DNA of 64,000 nucleotides from contig NZ_BPEW01000022.1 in assembly GCF_019654975.1 (NCBI RefSeq), positions 1-64,000 on the forward strand, read 5' to 3'. Source of the stretch: Shewanella sp. c952 (GTDB lineage: Bacteria; Pseudomonadota; Gammaproteobacteria; Enterobacterales; Shewanellaceae). The notes beneath the pieces were generated by a model. It ran no database searches, was not told the origin of the DNA, and saw only the letters and a list, made by a program, of their open reading frames with translations. Positions 16,730 to 25,918 of the stretch are shown here, one piece after another; position 1 is the stretch's first letter, and each line of letters opens with the position of its first letter. A program made the position numbers and the translations under genes.

Positions 16730-17503
16730 ATGGTGTATCGGTCATCAAAAATTAAAACCGTGATAGCAAAGCAACCGATAAAGGTAATCAAACCTGATAT
16801 GGCAATGCCGAAGTTTGAAGAGATTAAGCAATATATTTTAGCCCAAATAGAATCTGGCGAGTGGGCCGAAGACAGCCGTGTGCCGTCGGAAAACCAGCTG
16901 GCTGAACTGTTTGGCTGTAGTCGAATGACCGCAAGGCGTGGCTTAACGGAGCTTACCGAATCTGGTGTGTTAGAGCGTTCTCAAGGATTGGGCACTTTTG
17001 TTGCGGGGCTTAAAAGCCAATCTTCGATGATGGCAATCCGCAATATTGCTGATGAGATCAAAGACCGTGGCCATGGTTATAGCGTGCAGCAAGTGTCTTT
17101 GAGCCAAGCTAGCGCCACAGGTGCCATAGCGATTGCATTAGGGCTAGAAGAGGGCAGCGCTGTTTATCAGTCGGTGCTAGTGCACTGCGAGCAGGGTACG
17201 CCGCTGCAATTAGAGGAGCGTTTTGTTAACCCTAAACTCGTGCCTGAGTATTTAGCGCAAGATTTTATTAAACAAACGCCGCACGAATATTTATCTATGG
17301 TGGCACCGCTAACGGAAGCCAAGCACACCATTGAAGCCAAAATGGCCGATGATGCGCAGCTAGCACTGCTCAACATCGAGGCCTCAGAGCCCTGTTTACA
17401 GATTACTCGCCGCACTTGGTCACGCCAAGGTGTGGTGAGTTTTGCACGTTTAGTGCATCCAGGAAGTCGATTTAGATTAGGTGGCCATCTGACCTTTAAC
17501 TAG
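16730..17503 (+). CDS. hutC: histidine utilisation repressor
   Basis: 257-aa GntR-family regulator. The winged HTH (about 27-95) includes VPSENQLAELFGCSRMTARRGL, and the UTRA effector domain occupies about 115-250. HutC binds urocanate and releases hut promoters. The frame starts at MVYRSS, but an internal ATG at MAMPKF (residue 24) would give the length usual for HutC, so the first 23 residues are uncertain. It precedes hutU by 122 bp on the same strand and faces hutI across the palindromic operator, consistent with autoregulation and control of both arms. Confidence 0.92.
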   Translation: MVYRSSKIKTVIAKQPIKVIKPDMAMPKFEEIKQYILAQIESGEWAEDSRVPSENQLAELFGCSRMTARRGLTELTESGVLERSQGLGTFVAGLKSQSSMMAIRNIADEIKDRGHGYSVQQVSLSQASATGAIAIALGLEEGSAVYQSVLVHCEQGTPLQLEERFVNPKLVPEYLAQDFIKQTPHEYLSMVAPLTEAKHTIEAKMADDAQLALLNIEASEPCLQITRRTWSRQGVVSFARLVHPGSRFRLGGHLTFN

Positions 17504-17625
17504 AGGTTGGTTTGCTACAGATCCACAAGTAAAACGCTCAAAAAAATGAGCTGAAAATGATTTAAAAAACAAAAAGACAGTTATAAAAACAAGCATATAA
17601 AAACAAATTGAACGAGGTAGTACCG

Positions 17626-19314
17626 ATGGATAAGAGACACGATCCAAGCCGCCGCATCATTGCGCCGACAGGAACAAAGCTAAGCTGTAAGAGTTGGTTA
17701 ACCGAAGCGCCAATGCGTATGTTAATGAACAACTTACACCCAGATGTTGCTGAGCGTCCTGAAGACTTAGTGGTTTATGGCGGTATCGGCCGCGCCGCAC
17801 GTGACTGGGAATGCTACGACAAAATCGTTGAAGTACTGCAGCGTCTTGAAGAAGACGAAACCTTAATGGTGCAATCGGGTAAACCTGTCGGGGTATTCAA
17901 AACCCACAATAATGCGCCACGAGTGATTATTGCCAACTCTAACCTAGTACCTCATTGGGCCAACTGGGAACACTTTAACGAGTTAGATAAGAAAGGTTTG
18001 GCGATGTACGGCCAGATGACAGCAGGTTCTTGGATCTACATCGGTTCGCAAGGCATTGTGCAAGGGACTTACGAGACCTTCGTCGCAATGGCTAAGCAAC
18101 ACTTCGGCGGTTCGTCAAAGGGTAAGTGGATTTTAACCGGTGGTCTTGGTGGCATGGGTGGCGCGCAGCCTCTAGCTGGCACCATGGCGGGTTATTCGGT
18201 ACTGACCTGTGAAGTTGATGAAACGCGTATCGATTTCCGTATGCGTACTCGCTACGTCGATAAAAAGGCGACGACCTTAGATGAAGCGCTGGCGATGATT
18301 GATGAAGCAAACGCCAGTGGCAAGCCTGTATCAGTTGGTCTACTTGGTAATGCTGCTGATGTTTTCGCTGAGCTCGTTGAGCGTGGTATTACACCAGATG
18401 TGGTTACCGACCAAACTTCAGCACACGATCCGCTAAACGGTTACCTGCCACAAGGCTGGACGCTAGAGCAAGCGATTGAGATGCGTAAAACTGACGAAGC
18501 GGCTGTCGTGAAAGCGGCTAAACAGTCTATGGCAGTTCAAGTTAAAGCGATGCTAGCACTGCAAGCTGCCGGTTCTGCGACGACCGATTATGGTAATAAC
18601 ATTCGCCAAATGGCATTTGAAGAGGGGGTTGAAAACGCATTCGACTTCCCTGGATTTGTGCCTGCTTACGTGCGCCCATTATTTTGTGAAGGTATTGGTC
18701 CATTCCGTTGGGTAGCGCTATCTGGCGACCCAGAAGATATCTATAAGACCGACGCTAAAGTTAAAGAGCTTATTCCTGATAACCCACATCTGCACAACTG
18801 GTTAGATATGGCGCGTGAGCGTATTGCGTTCCAGGGTCTGCCATCTCGTATCTGTTGGGTAGGTCTTAAAGACCGTGCCCGTCTGGCGTTAGCCTTTAAC
18901 GAAATGGTTAAAAATGGCGAGCTTTCTGCACCCATTGTTATCGGGCGTGATCACTTAGATTCAGGCTCTGTAGCCAGCCCTAACCGTGAAACTGAATCTA
19001 TGCTTGATGGTTCAGATGCAGTATCTGATTGGCCGCTAATGAACGCACTATTGAACACTGCAAGTGGTGCAACTTGGGTGTCGTTGCATCACGGTGGTGG
19101 TGTCGGTATGGGCTTTAGCCAGCACTCAGGTGTAGTGATTGTGGCGGACGGAACCGATGATGCTGCAGCGCGTTTAGGCCGAGTACTGTGGAATGACCCC
19201 GCAACAGGCGTGATGCGTCATGCTGATGCTGGATATGATATCGCCAAAGATTGTGCAAAAGAGCAGGGTCTAGACCTGCCGATGCTTGATACCGCCAACA
19301 CAGAGGGTAAGTAA
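17626..19314 (+). CDS. hutU: urocanate hydratase
   Basis: 562-aa cytoplasmic enzyme converting urocanate to 4-imidazolone-5-propionate with tightly bound NAD+. Family landmarks include the N-terminal AALRMLMNN-like block (here [16 protein letters not shown]), the nucleotide-binding glycine run [11 protein letters not shown] near 177-187, and [17 protein letters not shown] near 490. Length agrees with the usual 555-565. ATG at 17626 has GAGGT about 10 nt upstream, better than the preceding in-frame start. It is followed after 2 bp by hutH, a tight operon. Codon use and length show no sign of damage. Confidence 0.97.
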   Translation: MDKRHDPSRRIIAPTGTKLSCKSWLTEAPMRMLMNNLHPDVAERPEDLVVYGGIGRAARDWECYDKIVEVLQRLEEDETLMVQSGKPVGVFKTHNNAPRVIIANSNLVPHWANWEHFNELDKKGLAMYGQMTAGSWIYIGSQGIVQGTYETFVAMAKQHFGGSSKGKWILTGGLGGMGGAQPLAGTMAGYSVLTCEVDETRIDFRMRTRYVDKKATTLDEALAMIDEANASGKPVSVGLLGNAADVFAELVERGITPDVVTDQTSAHDPLNGYLPQGWTLEQAIEMRKTDEAAVVKAAKQSMAVQVKAMLALQAAGSATTDYGNNIRQMAFEEGVENAFDFPGFVPAYVRPLFCEGIGPFRWVALSGDPEDIYKTDAKVKELIPDNPHLHNWLDMARERIAFQGLPSRICWVGLKDRARLALAFNEMVKNGELSAPIVIGRDHLDSGSVASPNRETESMLDGSDAVSDWPLMNALLNTASGATWVSLHHGGGVGMGFSQHSGVVIVADGTDDAAARLGRVLWNDPATGVMRHADAGYDIAKDCAKEQGLDLPMLDTANTEGK

Positions 19315-19316
19315 AC

Positions 19317-20849
19317 ATGAGCCATTTAGTATTAACGCCGGGTAGCCTTACCCTTAAGCAAGTTCGTGAAATTAGCCGCGGAAAAGTCACCCTTGAGCTG
19401 GCTGAGAGCGCTATTAGCGACATCAATACCAGTGCCGGTCTTGTACAACAAGTATTGGATGAAGGCCGTACAGTTTATGGTATCAACACCGGTTTTGGCT
19501 TATTAGCTAACACTAAGATTGCTGCTGAAGATCTGCAACTGCTACAACGCTCTATTGTGCTGTCGCACGCTGCGGGTACTGGGCAATACATGCAAGACGC
19601 TACAGTGCGTTTGATGATGGTATTGAAGATCAACTCGTTAAGCCGTGGTTTCTCAGGTATTCGTTTAGAGGTGATTAACTTCCTTATCGCATTGGTAAAT
19701 GCTGAAGTTTACCCCTGTGTGCCAGAAAAAGGCTCAGTAGGTGCATCTGGTGATTTAGCTCCGCTATCTCACATGTGTTTACCACTACTTGCTGAAGGTG
19801 AGATGAGCTACAAAGGTCAGCTGATCACGGCTGCTGAAGGTCTTGAGATTGCAGGCCTTAAACCGCTTGAATTAGCGGCTAAAGAGGGCTTAGCATTACT
19901 GAACGGTACCCAAGCTTCAACCGCATTAGCGCTAGAAGGTTTATTTAACGCAGAAGACCTGTTTGCGGCAAGTTCTGTTATTGGCGCCATGAGCGTTGAA
20001 GCTGCGATGGGTAGCCGTAGTCCGTTTGATCCGCGTATTCACGCTGCTCGTGGCCAAAAAGGCCAAATTGATTCAGCAGCTGTATTCCGTCATCTACTAG
20101 GTGAAGAGTCTGAGATCAGCCTTGATCATGTTAACTGTGAGAAGGTGCAAGATCCTTACTCACTGCGTTGTCAGCCACAAGTATTGGGTGCTTGTTTAAC
20201 CCAAATTCGTCATGCGGCTGAGGTGCTAGGCACTGAAGCTAATGGTGTTACCGATAACCCATTAGTATTCCAAGATACTGGCGACATTATCTCTGGTGGT
20301 AACTTCCACGCTGAGCCTGTGGCAATGGCTGCCGATAACCTAGCGATTGCGATTGCAGAACTGGGCTCTATCGCCGAGCGTCGTATCGCACTGCTTATCG
20401 ATTCAAACCTGTCAAAACTGCCACCGTTTCTTGTCGAAAATGGTGGGGTAAACTCAGGCTTTATGATCGCCCAAGTTACGGCTGCGGCATTGGCATCTGA
20501 AAACAAGACTTACGCGCACCCAGCGTCAGTTGATAGCTTGCCAACTTCTGCTAACCAAGAAGATCACGTGTCTATGGCTACGTTTGCGGCGCGCCGCTTG
20601 CGTGATATGTCTGAAAACACTCGTGGCGTGTTAGCGGTTGAGTTACTAGCTGCGGCGCAAGGCTTGGATTTCCGTCGTCCACTGCAACCAGCTGTTGCTG
20701 TGGCGAAGGCTAAAGCTGAGTTGCGTGAATTGGTGACTTACTACGATAAGGACCGTTTCTTCGGCCCAGATATTGAAGCCGCAACTGACTTATTGATCAC
20801 TGCCAGCTACAACGCTTACTTGCCAGCAGATATTCTGCCAAGCTTGTAA
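19317..20849 (+). CDS. hutH: histidine ammonia-lyase
   Basis: 510-aa homotetrameric lyase removing ammonia from L-histidine to give urocanate, the first and committed step. The self-forming MIO electrophile arises from Ala143-Ser144-Gly145 in [22 protein letters not shown] (about 53-60) carries the catalytic Tyr, and [10 protein letters not shown] is the C-terminal signature. It begins 2 bp after the hutU stop, so the pair is translated together. A terminator lies 23 bp downstream, so no transporter gene is part of this operon. Confidence 0.97.
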   Translation: MSHLVLTPGSLTLKQVREISRGKVTLELAESAISDINTSAGLVQQVLDEGRTVYGINTGFGLLANTKIAAEDLQLLQRSIVLSHAAGTGQYMQDATVRLMMVLKINSLSRGFSGIRLEVINFLIALVNAEVYPCVPEKGSVGASGDLAPLSHMCLPLLAEGEMSYKGQLITAAEGLEIAGLKPLELAAKEGLALLNGTQASTALALEGLFNAEDLFAASSVIGAMSVEAAMGSRSPFDPRIHAARGQKGQIDSAAVFRHLLGEESEISLDHVNCEKVQDPYSLRCQPQVLGACLTQIRHAAEVLGTEANGVTDNPLVFQDTGDIISGGNFHAEPVAMAADNLAIAIAELGSIAERRIALLIDSNLSKLPPFLVENGGVNSGFMIAQVTAAALASENKTYAHPASVDSLPTSANQEDHVSMATFAARRLRDMSENTRGVLAVELLAAAQGLDFRRPLQPAVAVAKAKAELRELVTYYDKDRFFGPDIEAATDLLITASYNAYLPADILPSL

Positions 20850-20871
20850 TCCAAAGTGATAGTGGATTGAC

Positions 20872-20895
20872 AAAAGGGCCTAACGGCCCTTTTTT
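20872..20895 (+). terminator. Rho-independent terminator after hutH
   Basis: AAAAGGGCC / GGCCCTTTT with loop TAAC and a T tail. Confidence 0.93.
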
Positions 20896-21243
20896 ATGCG
20901 TGTAAAGCAGCCCGGATTAACACTGGATAATCTCATTTTCTATACGTATGCTCCGCCTCTAACGCACAAATGACTCGCTGTGAATACATCCTTGTAAGCT
21001 CTACGACAACATCCATGTTGTCGAAGGTCATTTGGTGCATCAGAGAGCGCTGTTTAGGCACTAACAGCCGTGGAAATATTAACTGTTTGCAAATGCGAAG
21101 CTGCAATTGTTTAGAGCCTGGAAGGGCTGAATATCAGGAAGCTAATCATTAGTCTTAAGCCTAATGTCTGCATTGTCGAAACGGTTAATGTGTAATAGCG
21201 TAGTTTGGAGTTGATGGTCGTTGAAGCGAATTAAGGTGCGGTA
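20896..21243. other. 348-bp intergenic region with an inverted repeat
   Basis: No credible gene. The stretch holds a perfect 9-bp inverted repeat, CGACAACAT / ATGTTGTCG, at 21004-21023 with a 2-nt loop. It is followed by sequence resembling short intergenic repeats of gammaproteobacteria. The remainder probably includes the promoter of the next thioesterase gene. Confidence 0.6.
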
Positions 21244-21699
21244 ATGCAAGCATTTCAAGATTTATACCCCGAAGATCTCTGCCATTGTTATGGTTGCGGT
21301 AAAAATAATCCCCATGGGCATCAACTCAAAAGTTACTGGGACGATGATGAAACCATCGCGTTGTTTACCCCTAAGCCATTTCATACCGCCATTCCTGGTT
21401 TTGTTTACGGTGGATTAATAGCTTCACTTATCGATTGCCATGGTACTGGCAGTGCTAGCGCCGCTGCTGGTCGGGCATTTGGTGATGGTACGCAGCAGCC
21501 GCCAAGGTTTGTCACCGCCGCGCTCAACATTGATTACTTAGCGCCAACTCCAATGGGTGTAGAGCTGGAGCTACGTGGCGTTATTCGAGAGATTAAGCCT
21601 AAAAAAGTGGTATTGGATATCAGCCTTATTGCTGCAGGCGTGACTTGCGCCAAAGGACATATGGTAGCGGTTAAAATGCCAGAAAACATGCTGATTTAA
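21244..21699 (+). CDS. PaaI-family hot-dog thioesterase
   Basis: 151-aa hot-dog protein. The N-terminal CYGCGKNNPHGHQL motif (about 15-28) is a hallmark of one PaaI-like subgroup, and GFVYGGLIASLIDCHGTG (about 52-69) is the helix that carries the active-site residues. Likely substrate is an acyl-CoA, in the cytoplasm. Start ATG has a modest AAGG site. It stands alone, with 120 bp on the downstream side containing a 15-bp direct repeat. It is the third hot-dog protein in the window and belongs to a different subfamily from the other two. Confidence 0.83.
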   Translation: MQAFQDLYPEDLCHCYGCGKNNPHGHQLKSYWDDDETIALFTPKPFHTAIPGFVYGGLIASLIDCHGTGSASAAAGRAFGDGTQQPPRFVTAALNIDYLAPTPMGVELELRGVIREIKPKKVVLDISLIAAGVTCAKGHMVAVKMPENMLI

Positions 21700-21703
21700 C
21701 TTA

Positions 21704-21775
21704 TTTTTTATAAGGCAATTTTTAGTTAATGATTATCGCTGTTTCAAGCGGGTTTAGTTCTTTTTTATAAGGCAA
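21704..21775. repeat. 15-bp direct repeat
   Basis: TTTTTTATAAGGCAA occurs at 21704-21718 and again at 21761-21775 in the same orientation, between the thioesterase gene and the next small gene. Confidence 0.7.
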
Positions 21776-21821
21776 GTGATAGTGTTAAGCTATTACTTCT
21801 TTTCTTTCGCTTGGGATTTTA

Positions 21822-22268
21822 ATGATCTGTTGTAAGCTAAGTCGACAGGGCTTTTTTATTCAAGTTTTCTTTATTTTATTTTTGGTCGCGATAGGTACGG
21901 ATTTTTATATAAATATAGATACGCTTCGCTCTAGTGAGACCTTTGGAAAAGTCTTAATAGTTATAACTATGGTGCCTTTTTTCGTTTTATATTTACTGGT
22001 TCTTATCGTAAGATTCATAGATAGCCCAAAAACAATAAGGTTAGACTTTGTTTCAGAAATGCTCTTTATTGATGATAAGAAACTGGAACTAAGTGAGCTA
22101 GAAAGCCTTTCTTTTAGCTATAAAAAAGAGCGAATTTATATTGAGGTAATTTTTCCCAAGGATAATATATTGTTTAAAAGCAAAATAAATTATCTATGCA
22201 ATATGTCTATTGATGAGATAGACGATAACACATCAGAAATCGAGAATGTTACTGTCTATCATTATTAA
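21822..22268 (+). CDS. hypothetical membrane protein with two TM segments
   Basis: 148-aa protein. Two hydrophobic helices (about 10-28 and 43-65) are followed by a roughly 80-residue polar domain rich in alternating strands, which could be a small PH-like or YcxB-like cytoplasmic domain. No family is recognised. The coding region is clearly richer in A+T than its neighbours and uses AAA/ATA codons freely, which may indicate acquisition. The ATG lacks a strong ribosome-binding site. It lies between unrelated genes. Confidence 0.6.
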   Translation: MICCKLSRQGFFIQVFFILFLVAIGTDFYINIDTLRSSETFGKVLIVITMVPFFVLYLLVLIVRFIDSPKTIRLDFVSEMLFIDDKKLELSELESLSFSYKKERIYIEVIFPKDNILFKSKINYLCNMSIDEIDDNTSEIENVTVYHY

Positions 22269-22351
22269 CAAGGTCTAGTTAAAAGAGGTGTTGTTACTTT
22301 GTGCAGCTAGGCTTTAATAGCTAGGTATTCTAGTCATTAAAGCGCTTACTT

Positions 22352-23527
22352 TTAAATTTTTTGCAACACAAACAGATGGTAGCCAAACTCTGCCGCAAAC
22401 TGGCTGCAGATATTCACTTCATGTTTGATATCGTTCAGCGCTGCAGAAGCTGCCATTTCTGATTCAAGCTCTTTCGCTCGCTCACCTAACGGGCCGTAAT
22501 AATCTAACCAAGCCTGTTTGCTCTGAGAGAAATGCTCGACAACACGGTAGCCCGCGTGCTTCATTTGCTCGATTCGGGTTGCGATAGGCTGCATATCTGG
22601 ATAGTTTTGACTCCAAAACTCAACGGATTTCTGACTTGGATTGTCAGTTTTCCAAACGAGATCGCTAATCACTAGATAGCCCTGCTGATGCAATAGTGGC
22701 AGCCACTGCGCGAGCGCTTTTTCTACACCCATTATGTAGGCACTGCCTTCAGCCCAAATAAGATCAAAGCTTTCATCAGTAAACGGCAGTTCGGTCATGC
22801 TAGCGCAAACGGTTTTGAGTCGATTAGAAAAACCGAGCTGCTCAAAGCGTTGCACTAGCCTATCTAGTGCGGACTGCTCATTATCGACGGCGGTAATGTT
22901 TGCTTTGCTATGTGCGGCTAACACTTTAGTTGCTAGCCCTTTTCCACAGCCTATCTCTAAGATATTGTCAGGTGCTTTGGCTACCAGTGATAAAGCTTTT
23001 TGTGTATCACTTTCACTGCCTGGCCCCCAGCGCTCAAATGGTTCAAAAACCGTCATAAAGTCAGCCATATATACATCGTGTTCGTTCATATCTTTTGATA
23101 ACCATTTTAGTCGTAAGGCCTCTTTCTCACTAAAGCCTTGCTTTGTTAACCAGTCTAGATGAGCATCTGGGGCCAGTTTATCTAAACTCGTGTGCCATGC
23201 TTTGAGGTCGCCCTCACCAAGCATGGCTGCAAGTAAATATCGTGACTGTTGCTTTTGCTCTATCTCTTCGTCTAGCGCTTTGAGGCGGTTTTGCAGTAAT
23301 TGTCTGTCAACTTTTGCTTCTAGACATACTTTGCACTCTTTCATTGTTAAACCGCCAGCCAGTAATTGTTGAATCAAACGGAGGCGTTGCAGATCTTTAT
23401 CGCTGTAGGCGCGATAGCCATTTTCAAGCCTACTAGCACTGATAAGCTTTTGCTTTTCATAATAAAGTATCGCGGTTCGAGAGAGCCCGACTGCTGCCGC
23501 AAGCTCAGAGATCTTATACATGATCAT
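22352..23527 (-). CDS. MerR-type HTH regulator fused to a SAM-dependent methyltransferase
   Basis: 391-aa two-domain protein. Residues 1-100 form a MerR-like DNA-binding domain (YKISELAAAVGLSRTAILYY, then the GYRAYS wing and a coiled helix). After a linker to about 165, a class-I methyltransferase follows, with motif I NILEIGCGKG (188-197), acidic ITAVDNE and the FDLIWAEGSAY post-motif. MerR proteins sense ligands through their C-terminal domain; here that position is taken by an enzyme. The substrate is unknown. The upstream region contains repeated CTACAGCTTT near TTGACC, a possible autoregulated promoter. Confidence 0.85.
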   Translation of the reverse strand: MIMYKISELAAAVGLSRTAILYYEKQKLISASRLENGYRAYSDKDLQRLRLIQQLLAGGLTMKECKVCLEAKVDRQLLQNRLKALDEEIEQKQQSRYLLAAMLGEGDLKAWHTSLDKLAPDAHLDWLTKQGFSEKEALRLKWLSKDMNEHDVYMADFMTVFEPFERWGPGSESDTQKALSLVAKAPDNILEIGCGKGLATKVLAAHSKANITAVDNEQSALDRLVQRFEQLGFSNRLKTVCASMTELPFTDESFDLIWAEGSAYIMGVEKALAQWLPLLHQQGYLVISDLVWKTDNPSQKSVEFWSQNYPDMQPIATRIEQMKHAGYRVVEHFSQSKQAWLDYYGPLGERAKELESEMAASAALNDIKHEVNICSQFAAEFGYHLFVLQKI

Positions 23528-23681
23528 CAGCCTTGTATCCGTTGATGGTTAAGCACTTTAAACTATAAAGCTGTAGACGGGTCAATAGAAAGCTGTAGCT
23601 ATTTTTATGGGGCTACAGGATGGTTTAAAGCAGATAGGTATTTATAGCCATTTAAAAATAGCTATATTTGTCAGTAGTTGA

Positions 23682-24224
23682 CTACACTGATTTCTCATAT
23701 GCTTGCGACACCCAACTAATGACTTCGTCATCAATATCATCGAGGGTTTTCAATTGAATCCGGTGAGTGCACATGGTGCCAAATGGCCCCGAATCTTCTA
23801 GCCGCCCTTGCAGCTCAACTCCGTTGAGTTTTAGTCCTAGATCTATTCTTGTTTTGGTTGCGGGTTTTATGAGTGCAAATTGATGCTTTCTGATCAGACT
23901 GACACTGGCCTTTTTCGGCGTGAAATTAATGTCCTCACCGAACGTTTCAATAATTGAAATAAGCTTTTCATAGAGGGGTTTGAGGTTTTCTTTACCGCTG
24001 TATTGAGTGATAACAAGATCTTCTACTGGCTGATTACTCTCTCGAGATAAGGTAACAATAGTATTGGCAAAACCATGAGTGACACCGTGTTCCGTTTTTA
24101 GATACTTTACTGCTGCAGTGTGTTTGTCGAAACTCTCTTTTGCCAATATTTTATACCACTCATCGAGTGTCTTGCCTGTTTTTTCAGGCATGTTGTTAAT
24201 CATGGTCTGCAGTGCTTTATCCAT
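23682..24224 (-). CDS. DUF4287/DUF5655 domain protein
   Basis: 180 aa. The N-terminal ~65 residues (PEKTGKTLDEWYKIL and GVTHGFANTIV) match the DUF4287 pattern. The C-terminal ~110 residues (LISIIETFGEDINFTPKKASVSLIRKHQF and VISWVSQAYEKS) match DUF5655, a domain also found in some restriction- or transport-associated proteins. No enzymatic motif is evident. Start at MDKALQ is supported by AAAGG 9 nt upstream; the longer form is less likely. Single gene, cytoplasmic, function unknown. Confidence 0.78.
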   Translation of the reverse strand: MDKALQTMINNMPEKTGKTLDEWYKILAKESFDKHTAAVKYLKTEHGVTHGFANTIVTLSRESNQPVEDLVITQYSGKENLKPLYEKLISIIETFGEDINFTPKKASVSLIRKHQFALIKPATKTRIDLGLKLNGVELQGRLEDSGPFGTMCTHRIQLKTLDDIDDEVISWVSQAYEKSV

Positions 24225-24393
24225 ATTGTTCAACCTTTGATCCATAGCAATTGGTATGAATGTTCATTTATGCATTAGTTTAGCAAAGAAGTAATCTACT
24301 ATTGTTTTGCAGAGCACAGAGTCGCTGGCATATTTTGAATGGTTATAGGATTAAAGGAGGGGAATGGCTTTGGTTTTACGGCTAGTAAAACAA

Positions 24394-24420
24394 AAAGACC
24401 TAGCGCAATGCTAGGTCTCA
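24394..24420 (-). terminator. terminator of the DUF3157-like gene
   Basis: AGACCTAGC (24396-24404) / GCTAGGTCT (24410-24418) with a 5-nt loop, followed on the minus strand by a T tract. Confidence 0.85.
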
Positions 24421-24445
24421 AAAATAGTTGGCTCAACGACTGAGA

Positions 24446-25087
24446 CTACATGCGTGAGTCCATCTCTTTCATCTTCAAGCTCATTAACTGCTTAGTCCAC
24501 TGGGCTTTATCGATGTCCTCTATCCATAATACGCGGCTCTCACGGGTTTGTCCTTTGCGTAAGTATGTATCAGGCATTCTGAAAACAGCTTGCCAAACTT
24601 TAACGGTTTCTCTTTTGATTAATGCCCCAGAGTCAGCAAACAAACTCACTTCAAGTTCGATCATGACATAGTGTTCAGAGCTATTACTTGATAGCTCGAA
24701 CGTTAGACCCAAACGGCCATCATCATCCCACTGGCTATCTAAAAAGCTGACTTTAACACCACTTTTGGCGGTTGATTTTAATAGTGCAGACTGAGCGATA
24801 GCACTTGAGGTGAGTGCTTCGGTATTTGCTATAGGCGCTGTTGGGGTGACGGCTGGAGTCGTATTCTCGGTGACGGCAACAGCTGCGGCTGCTGCCGGCA
24901 GTGTTACTGGAGTAGCTGTGTCTGCTTTAGCCTGGCTTTCTAGGATGACATATTCCCAAGTGAAGTCATCGTTGAGCTTGACGGTTGCACCATTTTCTAA
25001 GGTGACTCGTGCCACTTCATCGGCATAAGCGGGAATTGATAGTGAGAATAAGGCAATACAGGCATAGGCCATTAGCGTTTTGTACAT
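24446..25087 (-). CDS. DUF3157-like exported protein
   Basis: 213-aa protein with a signal peptide ending at AYA (about residue 21). EVARVTLENGATVKLNDDFTWEYV follows (quoted in part; about 23-46), a segment characteristic of the DUF3157 group in Vibrio and Shewanella. An Ala/Thr/Pro-rich linker covers about 55-100, and the C-terminal ~100 residues form a beta-rich domain. The start at MYKTLM is chosen over an upstream frame because AAGG lies about 9 nt before it and it gives a clean signal peptide. Function unknown; probably periplasmic. Confidence 0.72.
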   Translation of the reverse strand: MYKTLMAYACIALFSLSIPAYADEVARVTLENGATVKLNDDFTWEYVILESQAKADTATPVTLPAAAAAVAVTENTTPAVTPTAPIANTEALTSSAIAQSALLKSTAKSGVKVSFLDSQWDDDGRLGLTFELSSNSSEHYVMIELEVSLFADSGALIKRETVKVWQAVFRMPDTYLRKGQTRESRVLWIEDIDKAQWTKQLMSLKMKEMDSRM

Positions 25088-25184
25088 GATTGTTAACCTT
25101 GTAAAGGAGATTGCCCTAGCATAGACAAACTCCCGCCATAATAACACTGACAAGATCAAATTTAGTGTACATGTAGTCGCGGAT

Positions 25185-25721
25185 TTACATGGTGTAACCG
25201 ATACTAAATACCGCTGATTCAGTTGCGCTGTTATAACCTGCGGCCATAGTGAAGTGCGGACCTAGCACATATCTAAGGCCGGCTTCTGCCCCCCAAGTGG
25301 TGTCTTTGTCGGTTTCCCATACAGGCTCGCCACCAACAATAAGCGGAGTGATGTTATTGGTCGAAGATAGTTCGTGCGTATAAGCTGCGGCTCCGCCATA
25401 AAAGCTTAAGCCTGCAGCAATAGGGTAGCTCAAACCAAAGCGCCATAATGAGCTCTGCGAATAGGCTTCGCCAGGTTCTTCTACAGTTATGTCATCTTTT
25501 TTGCTTTGAGCATAGCCGATGTAGTAACCCCAGTTAGCATAGTCAGTATCGTAGTGACTAGGAGCAATGGTGATGCCGTAGAGATCGTCGATTGCCGGAA
25601 TATAGTCTACGGTTATACCAATTGTAGGTTTTGGTAAAACAGGTGCATCTTTGCTGTAATCATTGGCGAGAGCGCTAAAGCTACAGAGGGTGATAACACA
25701 GGTAAGTAAGTATTTGGTCAT
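25185..25721 (-). CDS. small outer-membrane beta-barrel-like protein
   Basis: 178 aa, with a signal peptide (cleavage near SALA-ND) followed by alternating amphipathic strands rich in Gly, Tyr and aromatic girdle residues. The last residues (AVFSIGYTM) resemble a terminal barrel strand. It is about the size of eight-strand barrels such as OmpX/OmpW relatives, but no named family is recognised. It lies 97 bp upstream of the DUF3157-like gene on the same strand, so the two exported proteins may be co-transcribed. Function not inferred. Confidence 0.65.
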   Translation of the reverse strand: MTKYLLTCVITLCSFSALANDYSKDAPVLPKPTIGITVDYIPAIDDLYGITIAPSHYDTDYANWGYYIGYAQSKKDDITVEEPGEAYSQSSLWRFGLSYPIAAGLSFYGGAAAYTHELSSTNNITPLIVGGEPVWETDKDTTWGAEAGLRYVLGPHFTMAAGYNSATESAVFSIGYTM

Positions 25722-25918
25722 TTTGATCTCGATGAACTTCAGGCAATAGAAAATGGATTGTTGTGAATCTTTAGATTACAGTCAACTGTGATAGCTCAAA
25801 TTGCTGTTAAACTTGATGATTGTGATTGATTTGTTCGCCACTTGATTGTGGCTTGTTAACCCTATTTTGCAAGCTTGAATAGATTGTTTATGTCTGTTCA
25901 CTATCGGAGATATCTATT

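Noticed and set aside
17535-17552. GCTCAAAAAAATGAGC hairpin between hutC and hutU as a terminator
   Set aside because: The stem is only 5 bp, and hutC-hutU are expected to be transcribed together; more likely a chance repeat.
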